A stretch of DNA of 64,000 bases, taken from contig NZ_CP102409.1 of NCBI RefSeq assembly GCF_024628725.1, positions 1,893,001 through 1,957,000 on the forward strand, written 5' to 3'. Of the stretch, positions 44,153-53,186 are shown in pieces (position 1 is the stretch's first letter; every line of letters begins with the position of its first letter). The notes under the pieces are model-generated. The model had not been told where the DNA came from, did not search any database, and saw only the letters and a program-made list of their open reading frames with translations. A program made the translations under genes and the position numbers. Source of the DNA: Ruegeria sp. YS9 (GTDB lineage Bacteria > Pseudomonadota > Alphaproteobacteria > Rhodobacterales > Rhodobacteraceae).

Positions 44153-47100
44153 TCTGCTTCTCCCCGTCCTTGTCATAAAAGATCGGGTCCACGATCTTGG
44201 CTTTGTAGGTTTTGCCGTCGGTGCCCGGGAACTCGACGATCTCGCCCATGCGGTCGGGGCCGTGTTTGATCAGCCCCATGGCGATGCCTTTGCCCAGATT
44301 GGCCGAGTAATATGTCGACGTCACACGGCCGATCATGTTGCGCTGACCGTTGGCATTGACGCCCTCGCCCACCGCGTAAGCACCATCCGGCAGAACCGAT
44401 CCATCCACAGTCTCGAGACCGACCAGTTTCCAGCGCGCGGGATCCGCCATGTGGCTGCGGGAATGAGCGCGTTTGCCCAGATAATCCTCTTTCTTCTTGG
44501 ACAGCGCCCAGTGCAGCCCCAGATCCTGCGGGATCACGGTGCCGTCGGTCTCGTCCCCGATCATGATAAAGCCCTTCTCGGCCCGCAGGATGTGCAGACA
44601 TTCGGTTCCGTACGGCATGATGCCGAACTCTTTGCCTGCCTCCATCAAGGCATCCCAGAACGCCTGACCCTGGCTGGCGGGAACGGCGATTTCATAAGAC
44701 AGCTCGCCCGAGAACGAAATGCGGTAGGCCCGGCAATCGAAGCCTCCGATCTTGCCATCGCGCCATTCCATGAAGGGCAGCGCCTCTTTGCTGACATCCA
44801 TGCCGCCCAGCTTCTCCAGCACCTTGCGGGCGTTGGGGCCGACCACGGCGACCTGCGCGTATTGCTCGGTCATGTTGGCGACATAGACTTTCCAGTCCCA
44901 CCATTCGGTCTGAAGCCATTCTTCCATGTGACCATGGATACGCTCGGCCCCGCCGGTGGTGGTGTGGCACAGCCATGTGTCCTCGTCGATGCGGGCGACA
45001 ACGCCGTCGTCGATCAGGAAACCATTCTCGGAACACATCAGGCCATAGCGGCATTTACCGACCTTCAGCGTGGACATCATGTTGGTGTACATCATGTCGA
45101 GGAACTTACCCGCATCGGGGCCTTTGACGATCAGTTTACCCAGTGTCGACGCATCCAGCAGACCGAGGTTTTCGCGGGTGTTCTTGACCTCACGGTTCAC
45201 CGCGTCATGCACGGATTCACCGGGACGGACATAGGCGTATGTACGGCGCCAATGGCCGACCGGCTCCCAGTCCGCGCCGTTCTTGTCGTGCCAATTGTGC
45301 ATCGGGGTTTGACGGATTGGCTGGAACACCTCACCACGCGCCTCACCGCCAATCGACGCCATCGAAATGGGCGTGTAAGGCGGACGGAAGGTGGTGGTGC
45401 CAACCTTCGGAATCTCTGAATCCAGTGCGTCTGCAAGGATCGCCAAACCGTTGATGTTGCTCAGCTTACCCTGATCGGTCGCCATACCTAGCGTGGTGTA
45501 ACGCTTGGTGTGCTCGACGCTTTCATACCCTTCGCGCGCGGCCAGCTGGACGTCTGAAACCTTGACGTCGTTCTGGAAATCCAGCCACGATTTCATGCGC
45601 AATTGAACTTCGGCATTTGCCGGCATGAGCCAGACCGCTTCCATCGGCGCCTCGATGGTTGTCTCACCTGCGGGCGCCTTGGTGTTCTTGGGCTTGAAGC
45701 CAGCCGCCTTGGCAGCCGCCTTGCCGGCGGCATGGGCGTCTGTCAGTACATCTTGCAACGCCAGAGGACCGTTGGACGCGCCAGCAGCAACAACGAACCC
45801 CTTGCCGTCGGCCCCCAGCGGCGGACGCTCGGGATCCGGCCGGAAATGCGCGTTCGCGTCGTCCCAGATCAGCTTGCCTCCGCAATGGGACCACATGTGC
45901 ACGACCGGAGACCAGCCTCCGGACATGGCGACCGCATCCGCCTCGACCTCTTCACGCGCGCCGCCGACACCTTCCTGATTGCAGATGGCAACCTTTTTGA
46001 CGCGCTTGCCGCCTTTGACCTTGGCAATGGCCTTGCCCGGGTCGACGCGGATACCCAACTGGCGGGCTTCTTCCGCCAGAGGTCCAGCCGTTGCCCGTGC
46101 GTCAACAATACGCAAAACATCCACACCGGCCTGTTTCAGGATGATCGCGGTGCGGTAAGCGTCGTCATTGTTGGTGGCGACGATGACACGATCCCCCGGC
46201 GTCACCCCCCAGTTCACGACATAATCGCGCATGGCCGAAGCCAGCATCACACCCGGAACATCGTTGCCAGCAAAGGACAATGGTCTTTCAATTGCACCCG
46301 TTGCCGTTACAATTTGCTTGGCACGAATGCGCCACAAGCGATGGCGCGGGCCTTGCACGCCCGGCGTGTGGTCGGTCAGACGTTCGTATCCCAACACATA
46401 ACCATGGTCATAAACACCCGCTCCCATGCAGCGCTTGCGCATGATGACGTTGTCCATTGTTTCGAGTTCGGAAACCAATTGCTCCACGAACTTATCCACA
46501 GGCTCACCATTGACGGTGCCGCCGTCAACCGGAGCGCGACCGCCCCAGTGCGCGGTCTGCTCGATCAGCAGAACCTTGGCACCGGATTGTGCCGCCGCCT
46601 TGGCCGCCTGCAAACCAGCCACACCACCGCCGATCACCAGAACATCGGTAAAGGCGTAGAAGTGCTCATAAGTGTCGGCATCCCGGTTGTCCTTGTCGGG
46701 CGCCTTACCCAATCCCGCCGACTGCCGGATGAAAGGTTCGTAGACGTGTTTCCAGAAGGGTTTGGGGTGGATGAACGTCTTGTAGTAGAAGCCGGCCGGA
46801 AGGAACCGGGCAAAGGCCGTGTTGACCGCGCCGATATCATGTTCAAGGCTTGGCCAATGATTCTGTGAGATTGCGGTCAAGCCGTTGAACACCTCGGTCG
46901 TGGTGGCGCGCTGGTTCGGTTCGAACCGGTTGCCCTGTCCCAGACCGACAAGCGCGTTCGGCTCTTCCGCGCCGCTGGCGACAACGCCGCGGGGTCGGTG
47001 GTATTTGAACGACCGGCCAACCATCATCTGGTCATTGGCCAGCAGGGCCGAGGCAAGCGTATCCCCCTCATATGCCTGCATCGAGGTTCCGTTGAAGGTG

Positions 47101-47159
47101 AATGATACCTTTTTCGACCGGTCAATCAGCCGGCCTTGTTTTGCGAGACGGGTGCTCAT
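44145..47159 (-). CDS. soxA: Sarcosine oxidase, alpha subunit
   Basis: This 1004-residue large subunit has an N-terminal Fer2-like region (about 30-110), an NAD+-binding Rossmann domain opening with VIGGGVAGLQAAKAAAQSG, and a C-terminal GcvT-like tetrahydrofolate domain. The tetramer oxidises sarcosine to glycine, making H2O2 and, with THF, methylene-THF. The ATG at 47159 follows AAAGG. It lies directly after soxD across a repeat element. Confidence 0.97.
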   Translation of the reverse strand: MSTRLAKQGRLIDRSKKVSFTFNGTSMQAYEGDTLASALLANDQMMVGRSFKYHRPRGVVASGAEEPNALVGLGQGNRFEPNQRATTTEVFNGLTAISQNHWPSLEHDIGAVNTAFARFLPAGFYYKTFIHPKPFWKHVYEPFIRQSAGLGKAPDKDNRDADTYEHFYAFTDVLVIGGGVAGLQAAKAAAQSGAKVLLIEQTAHWGGRAPVDGGTVNGEPVDKFVEQLVSELETMDNVIMRKRCMGAGVYDHGYVLGYERLTDHTPGVQGPRHRLWRIRAKQIVTATGAIERPLSFAGNDVPGVMLASAMRDYVVNWGVTPGDRVIVATNNDDAYRTAIILKQAGVDVLRIVDARATAGPLAEEARQLGIRVDPGKAIAKVKGGKRVKKVAICNQEGVGGAREEVEADAVAMSGGWSPVVHMWSHCGGKLIWDDANAHFRPDPERPPLGADGKGFVVAAGASNGPLALQDVLTDAHAAGKAAAKAAGFKPKNTKAPAGETTIEAPMEAVWLMPANAEVQLRMKSWLDFQNDVKVSDVQLAAREGYESVEHTKRYTTLGMATDQGKLSNINGLAILADALDSEIPKVGTTTFRPPYTPISMASIGGEARGEVFQPIRQTPMHNWHDKNGADWEPVGHWRRTYAYVRPGESVHDAVNREVKNTRENLGLLDASTLGKLIVKGPDAGKFLDMMYTNMMSTLKVGKCRYGLMCSENGFLIDDGVVARIDEDTWLCHTTTGGAERIHGHMEEWLQTEWWDWKVYVANMTEQYAQVAVVGPNARKVLEKLGGMDVSKEALPFMEWRDGKIGGFDCRAYRISFSGELSYEIAVPASQGQAFWDALMEAGKEFGIMPYGTECLHILRAEKGFIMIGDETDGTVIPQDLGLHWALSKKKEDYLGKRAHSRSHMADPARWKLVGLETVDGSVLPDGAYAVGEGVNANGQRNMIGRVTSTYYSANLGKGIAMGLIKHGPDRMGEIVEFPGTDGKTYKAKIVDPIFYDKDGEKQNV

Positions 47160-47180
47160 GTCGCTGACCTTTCGCATGTG

Positions 47181-47224
47181 GAGGCGTCAAAGCCTCCGGC
47201 GGGAGTATTTTTGAAAAGATGAAG
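47181..47224 (-). repeat. Hairpin plus CTTCATC...AAAATA element, copy 2
   Basis: Read on the minus strand: CTTCATCTTTTCAAAAATACT, CCCGCCGGAGGC, then a short hairpin (GCCTC / GAGGC, 47181-47185 and 47192-47196). It lies between soxD and soxA and shares the CTTCATCT...AAAATA...CCSG layout with the element before ccmA at 16.7 kb. Confidence 0.5.
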
Positions 47225-47226
47225 CA

Positions 47227-47556
47227 TCAGGAGAACTCTCTCCACGTCCAGCCGGGCCGTTTGGCAGTGATGGCATCCTTGATGTCCTGCGGCGGCTCGG
47301 TGACCTGCGCGGAATAGGTGCCGAACACTTCGAGTGTCTGCGTGCAGCGCGCGGCGTGGAACCACTTGCCGCAGCCATTGGCGTGGCGCCAGCGTTCAAA
47401 ATGAACACCTTTCGGGTTTTCACGCATGAACAGATAGTCGTGGAATTCGTCATCGGACGAGCCCGGGCCGAAACGCTTCAGATGCGCTTCGCCGCCGGCA
47501 GCCAGTTCGGTTTCTTCGGCGTCTACGCCGCAATAGGGGCAATTCAGGATTAGCAT
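47227..47556 (-). CDS. soxD: Sarcosine oxidase, delta subunit
   Basis: This 109-residue zinc-binding subunit has CPYCG near the N terminus (Cys6, Cys9) and a second Cys/His group (HANGCGKWFHAARCTQT) supplying the other ligands. It stabilises the tetramer. The start follows AAGGATG. It lies between soxB and soxA, with a hairpin in each gap. Confidence 0.95.
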   Translation of the reverse strand: MLILNCPYCGVDAEETELAAGGEAHLKRFGPGSSDDEFHDYLFMRENPKGVHFERWRHANGCGKWFHAARCTQTLEVFGTYSAQVTEPPQDIKDAITAKRPGWTWREFS

Positions 47557-47577
47557 GTTGTCATCCTTTTGGCGGTC

Positions 47578-47597
47578 GGTCGGCGCGGGGGCCGACC
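47578..47597. other. Hairpin between soxB and soxD
   Basis: A 7-bp stem (GGTCGGC / GCCGACC) with a 6-base loop lies in the 75-base gap between soxB and soxD. No T-run follows. It could tune differential expression or protect the upstream message. Confidence 0.35.
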
Positions 47598-47631
47598 TGA
47601 ATTCTGTTTTCTGGCACCTTCGGGAATCCCC

Positions 47632-48876
47632 CTAGTGCGCCACCCCGGCGGCGACGCTTTCGTCGATGAAGCGGCCTTCTTTGAAGCGGTCCATCGAGAA
47701 GGCTTCGGTCAGCGGTGAATGACCCGTCGCCATCAACTGTGCCATCCCCCAGCCTGAACCCGGAATCGCCTTGAAGCCACCGGTACCCCAGCCGCCATTG
47801 ATAAAGCAGCCCTGTAGCGGTGTTTTCGACAGGATGGGCGAGCGGTCACCTGTCATGTCCACGATCCCACCCCACTGGCGCAGCATCTTCAGACGCGAGA
47901 TCATCGGGAAGGTTTCGACCAGCGCCCGCACCGTTTCCTCGATATGATGGAACGACCCGCGCTGCGTGAAGTTGTTGAACCCGTCGGTGCCGCCACCGAT
48001 CACCATTTCGCCCTTGTCGGATTGTGACATATAGCCGTGCACGGTGTTGGCCATCACCACCACATCCATACAGGGTTTGATCGGCTCGGATACCAGCGCC
48101 TGCAAGGCAACGGCCTCCAGCGGCAGGCGGAAGCCCGCCATTTCGGCCAACTGACCCGAATGGCCCGCGACGACGATACCCAGCTTGTCACAATCGATGG
48201 CACCCTTGGTGGTGTCGACCCCGACGACGCGACCGTTATCCGAGCGTATACCGGTGACTTCGCATTGCTGGATGATGTCCATACCCATCGCCGAACAGGC
48301 ACGCGCATAACCCCACGCCACCGCGTCGTGGCGCGCCGTGCCCCCGCGTTCCTGCCAAAGGCCGCCCAGAACCGGATACCGGGGGCCGTCCAGGTTGATG
48401 ATAGGCACCAGTTGTTTGACGCGTTCGGGACCGATCCATTCCGTCTTTACACCTTGCAGCGCGTTGGCATGGGCCGTGCGCTGGTAGCCGCGGATCTCGT
48501 GCTGGGTCTGTGCCAGCATGATGACACCGCGCGGGCTGAACATGATGTTGTAGTTCAGCTCCTGGCTCAGGTCCTCGTAAAGGCTGCGCGCTTTCTCGTA
48601 GATCGCGGCAGACGGGTCTTGCAGATAGTTCGAACGGATGATCGTCGTGTTGCGGCCGGTATTGCCGCCGCCCAGCCAGCCTTTTTCGATAACCGCGACA
48701 TTCTGGATGCCATAGTTCTTGCCAAGGTAATACGCGGTCGCCAGACCATGACCGCCAGCACCAACGATGATGACGTCATAACGCTTCTTGGGTTCGGGTG
48801 AGCGCCAGGCGCGCTCCCATCCGGTGTGATAGCGCAGAGCTTCCCGCGCCACAGCAAAGGCTGAATAGTGTTTCAT
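47632..48876 (-). CDS. soxB: Sarcosine oxidase, beta subunit
   Basis: This 414-residue FAD/FMN subunit has the dinucleotide motif VGAGGHGLATAYYLGKNYG, then EKGWLGGGNTGRNTT. The flavin-linked catalytic site oxidises sarcosine. ATGs at 48888 and 48876 are both possible; I choose 48876 (MKHYSAFAVAREAL) by comparison with the family's usual start. It leads the soxBDAG operon. Confidence 0.95.
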   Translation of the reverse strand: MKHYSAFAVAREALRYHTGWERAWRSPEPKKRYDVIIVGAGGHGLATAYYLGKNYGIQNVAVIEKGWLGGGNTGRNTTIIRSNYLQDPSAAIYEKARSLYEDLSQELNYNIMFSPRGVIMLAQTQHEIRGYQRTAHANALQGVKTEWIGPERVKQLVPIINLDGPRYPVLGGLWQERGGTARHDAVAWGYARACSAMGMDIIQQCEVTGIRSDNGRVVGVDTTKGAIDCDKLGIVVAGHSGQLAEMAGFRLPLEAVALQALVSEPIKPCMDVVVMANTVHGYMSQSDKGEMVIGGGTDGFNNFTQRGSFHHIEETVRALVETFPMISRLKMLRQWGGIVDMTGDRSPILSKTPLQGCFINGGWGTGGFKAIPGSGWGMAQLMATGHSPLTEAFSMDRFKEGRFIDESVAAGVAH

Positions 48877-48950
48877 GTGCGAATCCATCCGGTTCGGTGA
48901 TTGGGCGCAGATATGCCGTGTGAGTGCATATTAGCCCTGCCGTGCAACGC

Positions 48951-48970
48951 CGCAATATAGCACTATTGCG
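48951..48970. promoter_or_regulatory. 20-bp inverted repeat in the soxB/ccmI promoter region
   Basis: CGCAATATAGCACTATTGCG has perfect 7-base arms around a 6-base spacer. It lies 75 bases upstream of the soxB start and 83 bases before ccmI. The arrangement fits a dimeric regulator of the sox operon; none is encoded nearby. Confidence 0.55.
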
Positions 48971-49052
48971 ACATGTCGCTCATTCGCGGCCATTTGTCCC
49001 TTTTGTCGGACGCCTCACAGGTCTAAGTCAGGGCAGCATCCTCGGAGGGACC

Positions 49053-50273
49053 ATGACGTTCTGGGTTCTGATTTTTCTTGTCGCGCTGCTGATCGCAGCT
49101 TTTCTCAGCTTTACCCTGCTGCGCAAACGCCGTGGGGATGAACCCGCGGCCGCATACGATCTGCGGGTTTATCGCGAACAGTTGGCCGGTGTGGATCGGG
49201 ATCTGGCGCGCGGGGTCATTGGCGAGGCCGACGCGGAACGGGTGCGCACGGAAATTTCCCGTCGCATTCTGGCCGCAGATGACCAGATGAAGAAAGAGGG
49301 CGCCGGCGCCGGGCCTTCTCGTACCGTTTCAGCGTTGTCGATCCTGGCCATCTCGCTGCTTCTGATCGGTGGCGCATTGGCGATGTATCATCGCACCGGG
49401 GCCGTCGGATTGCCCGATATGCCGCTGACCGCACGGTTGGAACTGGCCAAGGAAGTGCGCGCCAACCGGCCATCCCAAAGCGCCGCGGAAGAGCTGGCGA
49501 CCCCGCCCCAACCTGCGCAGCTGGACGAAAGCTATGCGAACCTGCTGAAGCAGTTGCGTGAAACGGTTGCGAACCGGCCGGATGATTTGCAAGGCCAGAT
49601 GTTGCTGGCGCAACACGAGACGAATGCGGGCAACTTCAAGGATGGGTACACCGCGCAGCAAAAGGTGATCGAGCTGTCCGAAGACAGCGCCACGGCTGAT
49701 ACCTATGCGGACCTGGCTGAAATGATGATTCTGGCCGCAGGTGGGTATGTCTCACCCGAAGCGGAACAGGCGCTGATCGAAGCGCTGAACCGTGACCCCC
49801 GTCACGGCCCGGCGCGCTATTATTGGGGGCAGATGCTGGCCCAGATCGGGCGGCCGGACCTTGCCTATCGCATGTGGGTCGAAACGTTGCAGGATTCCCC
49901 CGCAGGTGCGCCCTGGGCCGAAGCAATTCGGGCTCAGATCGACGAACTCGCCTTTCGGGCCGGCGTTTTCAATGCACCGGATTTGAGCACCGCACCCGGC
50001 CCCAGCCAGGAAGACATGGCCGCCGCCGCAGAGCTGAGCCCCGAAGAGCGGCAGCAGATGATTCAGGGCATGGTGGACCAGCTGTCTGATCGGCTGGCGG
50101 CAGAGGGCGGATCCCCCGAGGAATGGGCCCGCCTGATCGCGGCCTTGGGCGTTCTTGGCCAGGGTCAGCGCGCCATCGATATTCGCGATGAGGCCATGGA
50201 AGTCTTTGCCGGCGATTCAGAGGCGTTGCAGATCATCGATGCGGCGGCCCTTCAAGCCGGGATCGCTCAATGA
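49053..50273 (+). CDS. ccmI: Cytochrome c biogenesis protein CcmI (CycH)
   Basis: This 406-residue protein has two N-terminal spans (about 3-22 and 95-112), a cytoplasmic loop with the CcmI motif YDLRVYREQLAGVDRDLARG, and a periplasmic TPR domain from about residue 150. CcmI chaperones apocytochromes to CcmFH. GGAGGGA precedes the ATG. It overlaps ruvX by ATGA. It is remote from the ccmABCDG operon in this window. Confidence 0.93.
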   Translation: MTFWVLIFLVALLIAAFLSFTLLRKRRGDEPAAAYDLRVYREQLAGVDRDLARGVIGEADAERVRTEISRRILAADDQMKKEGAGAGPSRTVSALSILAISLLLIGGALAMYHRTGAVGLPDMPLTARLELAKEVRANRPSQSAAEELATPPQPAQLDESYANLLKQLRETVANRPDDLQGQMLLAQHETNAGNFKDGYTAQQKVIELSEDSATADTYADLAEMMILAAGGYVSPEAEQALIEALNRDPRHGPARYYWGQMLAQIGRPDLAYRMWVETLQDSPAGAPWAEAIRAQIDELAFRAGVFNAPDLSTAPGPSQEDMAAAAELSPEERQQMIQGMVDQLSDRLAAEGGSPEEWARLIAALGVLGQGQRAIDIRDEAMEVFAGDSEALQIIDAAALQAGIAQ

Positions 50274-50734
50274 TCCATGACGCTATCGAAGAATTTGCAG
50301 CAGCCTTGCAACCGATGAGTGCCCTGATGGGGCTGGACCTTGGGGAAAAGACAATCGGCGTCGCCGTGTCCGACCGGATGCGCGGTGTCGCCAGCCCGCT
50401 GGAAACGGTACGGCGCAAGAAATTCACGCTCGATTCCGCGCGCCTGATCGAAATTGTCACCGATCGCGAGATCGGGGGCATCTTGCTGGGCCTGCCCAAG
50501 AACATGGATGGCAGCGAAGGACCAAGATGCCAGTCAACGCGGGCATTTGCGCGCAATTTGTCCCGCCTGACCGATCTGCCCATCGGGTTTTGGGACGAAC
50601 GGCTCAGTACCGTTGCGGCAGAAAAAGCACTACTTGAGGCGGATACGACACGAAAACGTCGCGGACAGGTTATTGATCACGTTGCGGCCAGCTATATCTT
50701 GCAAGGCGCGCTGGACAGGCTGCGCTTTTTGTAA
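50270..50734 (+). CDS. ruvX: Holliday junction resolvase-like RuvX (YqgF)
   Basis: This 154-residue protein of the RNase H-like fold has the family motif GLDLGEKTIGVAVSD with the first catalytic Asp, GLPKNMDG and the final conserved DHVAASYILQ. It is thought to process 16S rRNA ends and/or resolve recombination intermediates. Its ATG overlaps the ccmI stop. Confidence 0.93.
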   Translation: MIHDAIEEFAAALQPMSALMGLDLGEKTIGVAVSDRMRGVASPLETVRRKKFTLDSARLIEIVTDREIGGILLGLPKNMDGSEGPRCQSTRAFARNLSRLTDLPIGFWDERLSTVAAEKALLEADTTRKRRGQVIDHVAASYILQGALDRLRFL

Positions 50735-50751
50735 CGGGTCGGAGACCAGTG

Positions 50752-50985
50752 ATGACAAGTATGGTTTGGAAAAGGAATGAGGTCGAAAGCCCTTGTGTCC
50801 AGATCTGTGTCGTTCACCCGACTGAACGCATCTGTACCGGCTGCTATCGCACGATTGACGAAATCACCCGTTGGTCCAAGATGGACAGCAGCGAACGCGC
50901 CGAAATCATGGAAGATCTACCAACCAGAAAGCCGCGCCTCAGCAAACGCCGAGGCGGGCGTGCAGCGCGCATAAACGGTTCCTGA
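50752..50985 (+). CDS. DUF1289 family protein
   Basis: This 77-residue protein has the DUF1289 Cys-4 pattern: SPCVQICVVHPTERICTGC, followed by RTIDEITRWSKM and a basic tail. The cysteines suggest zinc or Fe-S binding. The ATG at 50752 follows GGAG. It is probably the third gene of the ccmI-ruvX unit. Confidence 0.88.
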   Translation: MTSMVWKRNEVESPCVQICVVHPTERICTGCYRTIDEITRWSKMDSSERAEIMEDLPTRKPRLSKRRGGRAARINGS

Positions 50986-50987
50986 AG

Positions 50988-51224
50988 TCAGCCAGCCTGC
51001 TTTGGGGACGTATCCCTGTGGTCATTGGATTCGTCGCGGGCCGACCTGTTTGTGTCTTGCCCGCGCAGCTCTGACTCGAACAGAGCTGCGATTTCGGATC
51101 TGCTTGTTTTTGCAGTCCCGTATTTTTTCGCTGCACGTCGGACACACTTCGTGCCGGTCTTGTCCGCCTTGAATACTGGCGTCTTGCGTGCCGCAAATCT
51201 TTCCATCAATAACCTAAATGTCAT
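50988..51224 (-). CDS. Possible small basic protein, uncertain
   Basis: A 78-residue minus-strand frame starts at an ATG preceded by GGAAG. It is basic in the first half (KADKTGTKCVRRAAKKYGTAK) and ends in a polar tail. A 9-bp hairpin (51065-51073 / 51081-51089) lies within it. I recognise no family, and a plus-strand frame covers the same region, so reality is uncertain. Confidence 0.35.
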   Translation of the reverse strand: MTFRLLMERFAARKTPVFKADKTGTKCVRRAAKKYGTAKTSRSEIAALFESELRGQDTNRSARDESNDHRDTSPKQAG

Positions 51225-51638
51225 CGCAAACTTCCCGCTTCCAATAACTGTGCCGCCGCGGGCCGAGTTCGAGCTCCTAAAAGGGGCCAGCTCATGAACG
51301 CATCTGTTCAACGTGAGTGGAGGCCCGCAGCGACACGGCGTAGGTAAGGGTATTTCCGGTCAGATTTAGGGGGAAAACACGCGGTTTTTGGTCCGTGTTG
51401 ACCTTAAGGTCAGATATTCCACGGAAAAACCCACCAGTTCCCTTACGTCACAATTCTTGACCGGCACGGTATCAAGACCGGTTTCAAAACATGTGGAGAG
51501 TTTCGTTTCGCGAAACAAGCCAATCAGATTAGGTCAATTTGCGCTCAAAGGTGCTTTGTTCTGACCAGAGAACAAAGCACGCAAGCCGTTCGTTGGCAGC
51601 AAGATCACAAGATGGAGGTTGGGGCGCAGAGCAGGTCC
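51225..51638. other. Gene-poor stretch with palindromes
   Basis: No convincing gene lies in these 414 bases. Visible structure: a perfect 12-bp palindrome GTTTCGCGAAAC (51505-51516) and a hairpin with a 12-bp perfect stem (GTGCTTTGTTCT / AGAACAAAGCAC, 51551-51562 and 51569-51580) around GACCAG. The base composition is lower in GC than the flanks. No transposase remnant or tRNA is visible. Confidence 0.5.
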
Positions 51639-52367
51639 TTACCCGGCGGCCAACCAGGTTTTGGCGTTTTCGATTTCCTCGGACGGAAAGAACTGAGTCC
51701 GAGTGCCCAAGACATGACTGGCGACACGTTGTGCCATGTGCTGCCAGCTTTTGTCCCCGACGATGGCCGCGCGATCCAGTTGCCCGATATGGCGGCTGGA
51801 CAGACGAAAATGTGCCGCAAGAGCGGACAACCCCTGCCAGCCATCAAATTCCCGCAGGTCGATCAGCAACCGAAACCCGGACCGGTCATGCAACAAAGCG
51901 TCCAGGTCGCGCTCGGCCTGCTTGTACTCCTCCGGGTCCAGTTTTCCCAAAAGGCTGATCTGCACGCATGGGCCCTCAAGATCGGTCACGTGAATGGACC
52001 CCAGCGACTCGCGCATCCAGCGGCGCGCGGCCTCAAGCTCGGCCAATTCAAAGACCTGAACCGGGCACGGCAGGATCGGGGCCGCCAGTCGGATGCTGGT
52101 TTGCACCCAGCCCTGATCGGCAACAACCGCGATCCGGTCAAACCCCCGCCAGTGGCTGAGCCCCAGCTTGGTGTCGGACCAGGCCGCACCCAAATCATAC
52201 CCCTTGAACTCCGGCTGCACGATAGCCAGCAGCCGAACGGAATCGTGTTCGGTGAGCGCCGCTTCGATCGCAGGAACCAAGATGTCCGCGTAGTCGGCGC
52301 TGGTGACCTGCCCCGACAACTCGACTTCAATCAACGCACCATCAGAATTCGTATGGACCGTAATCAT
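51639..52367 (-). CDS. Tandem SpoIIAA-like (STAS/SEC14-type) domain protein
   Basis: This 242-residue protein is built from two consecutive SpoIIAA-like domains (about 1-120 and 125-242). Each shows a beta-strand opening, then a helix such as DLGAAWSDTKLGLSHWRGFDRIAVVAD or ALAAHFRLSSRHIGQLDRAAIVGD, and ends with a FPSEEIENAKTWL-like helix. Such domains bind hydrophobic ligands or act as signalling modules. The duplication in one chain is the notable point. Confidence 0.8.
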   Translation of the reverse strand: MITVHTNSDGALIEVELSGQVTSADYADILVPAIEAALTEHDSVRLLAIVQPEFKGYDLGAAWSDTKLGLSHWRGFDRIAVVADQGWVQTSIRLAAPILPCPVQVFELAELEAARRWMRESLGSIHVTDLEGPCVQISLLGKLDPEEYKQAERDLDALLHDRSGFRLLIDLREFDGWQGLSALAAHFRLSSRHIGQLDRAAIVGDKSWQHMAQRVASHVLGTRTQFFPSEEIENAKTWLAAG

Positions 52368-52403
52368 CGGTCAAAACCTCCAAAGCCAAACAATGACAGG
52401 AGG

Positions 52404-53186
52404 TTAAGAGGATTCGATCCATTCCGCCACACCCCCGGCGCATTCCGGGCGGAAATAGGCGATCATCCGTCCATCCGGCCCAGCGTTTGCCGTGTCTGCC
52501 CAAGGGGCAACCCCGTGCAGGCAATGGCGGTGCAACACGTAAGCCTCGCCCGGTTTTGCAGGCAGTTCGATTCGCGGGCAGGTTTCGAAAACCTCGCGAC
52601 GGGCGGATTGGTAGATATCCGTTATATCGATTTCATGCAGACGCTCTTGTGGCTTCCCCGCAAGGGCGCGCCTGAACGCCGCGCCCAGGATATGATGGCT
52701 GCCCTCCCACAACACCATGGGCGAGGCATCCGGGCTGGCCTCGGTCAGCGGTATGCCCAAAATCCAGGCATGCGGTTCATCGACCCGGCGGCGGCGATCC
52801 GGCCCCATTGGGCGCAAGCCATCCACATGGGCCGCGTCCCGATTTCTGCGATACCGCGCGGCGGCTTCGTTTTCCCCCCGACGCGGGCGTGGATATCCCG
52901 GATGCATGACCGAGACTTGGCCTTTGTGAAGCGGCAACTGCCCATAACGCCCAGCAATGAATGACATGGCGGTTCCTGCCAAAGGCCCCGAACGGCCAAC
53001 CCTGCCCTGCGCGTCATTGGGCAACGCGTCAACACCGATGAACCACGTCCCGTCACAATCCAGCCAGTCAGCATGGGCCGGGTCCGTTACCGAGGCCCGT
53101 GCGGCAGGCAGCGCATGGCCCACCCAGGCCGCAAGCACTGGATCATAGGGGAATTTCACCCACCCCCTGACGTCAAAATCCTTCAC
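52404..53186 (-). CDS. Phytanoyl-CoA dioxygenase-like 2OG-Fe(II) oxygenase
   Basis: This 260-residue protein has the iron triad His120-X-Asp122 (AAHVDG) and a distal His224 (RHCLHGVAPW), plus Arg240 (GRMIAYFRPE) suited to 2-oxoglutarate binding. The substrate is unknown. It starts with GTG at 53186, overlapping the stop of the TauE gene (53183) as GTGA, so the two are co-translated. Confidence 0.78.
   Translation of the reverse strand: MKDFDVRGWVKFPYDPVLAAWVGHALPAARASVTDPAHADWLDCDGTWFIGVDALPNDAQGRVGRSGPLAGTAMSFIAGRYGQLPLHKGQVSVMHPGYPRPRRGENEAAARYRRNRDAAHVDGLRPMGPDRRRRVDEPHAWILGIPLTEASPDASPMVLWEGSHHILGAAFRRALAGKPQERLHEIDITDIYQSARREVFETCPRIELPAKPGEAYVLHRHCLHGVAPWADTANAGPDGRMIAYFRPECAGGVAEWIESS

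Noticed and set aside
44139..45419. A 426-codon plus-strand frame
   Set aside because: It is antisense to soxA and has no family match.
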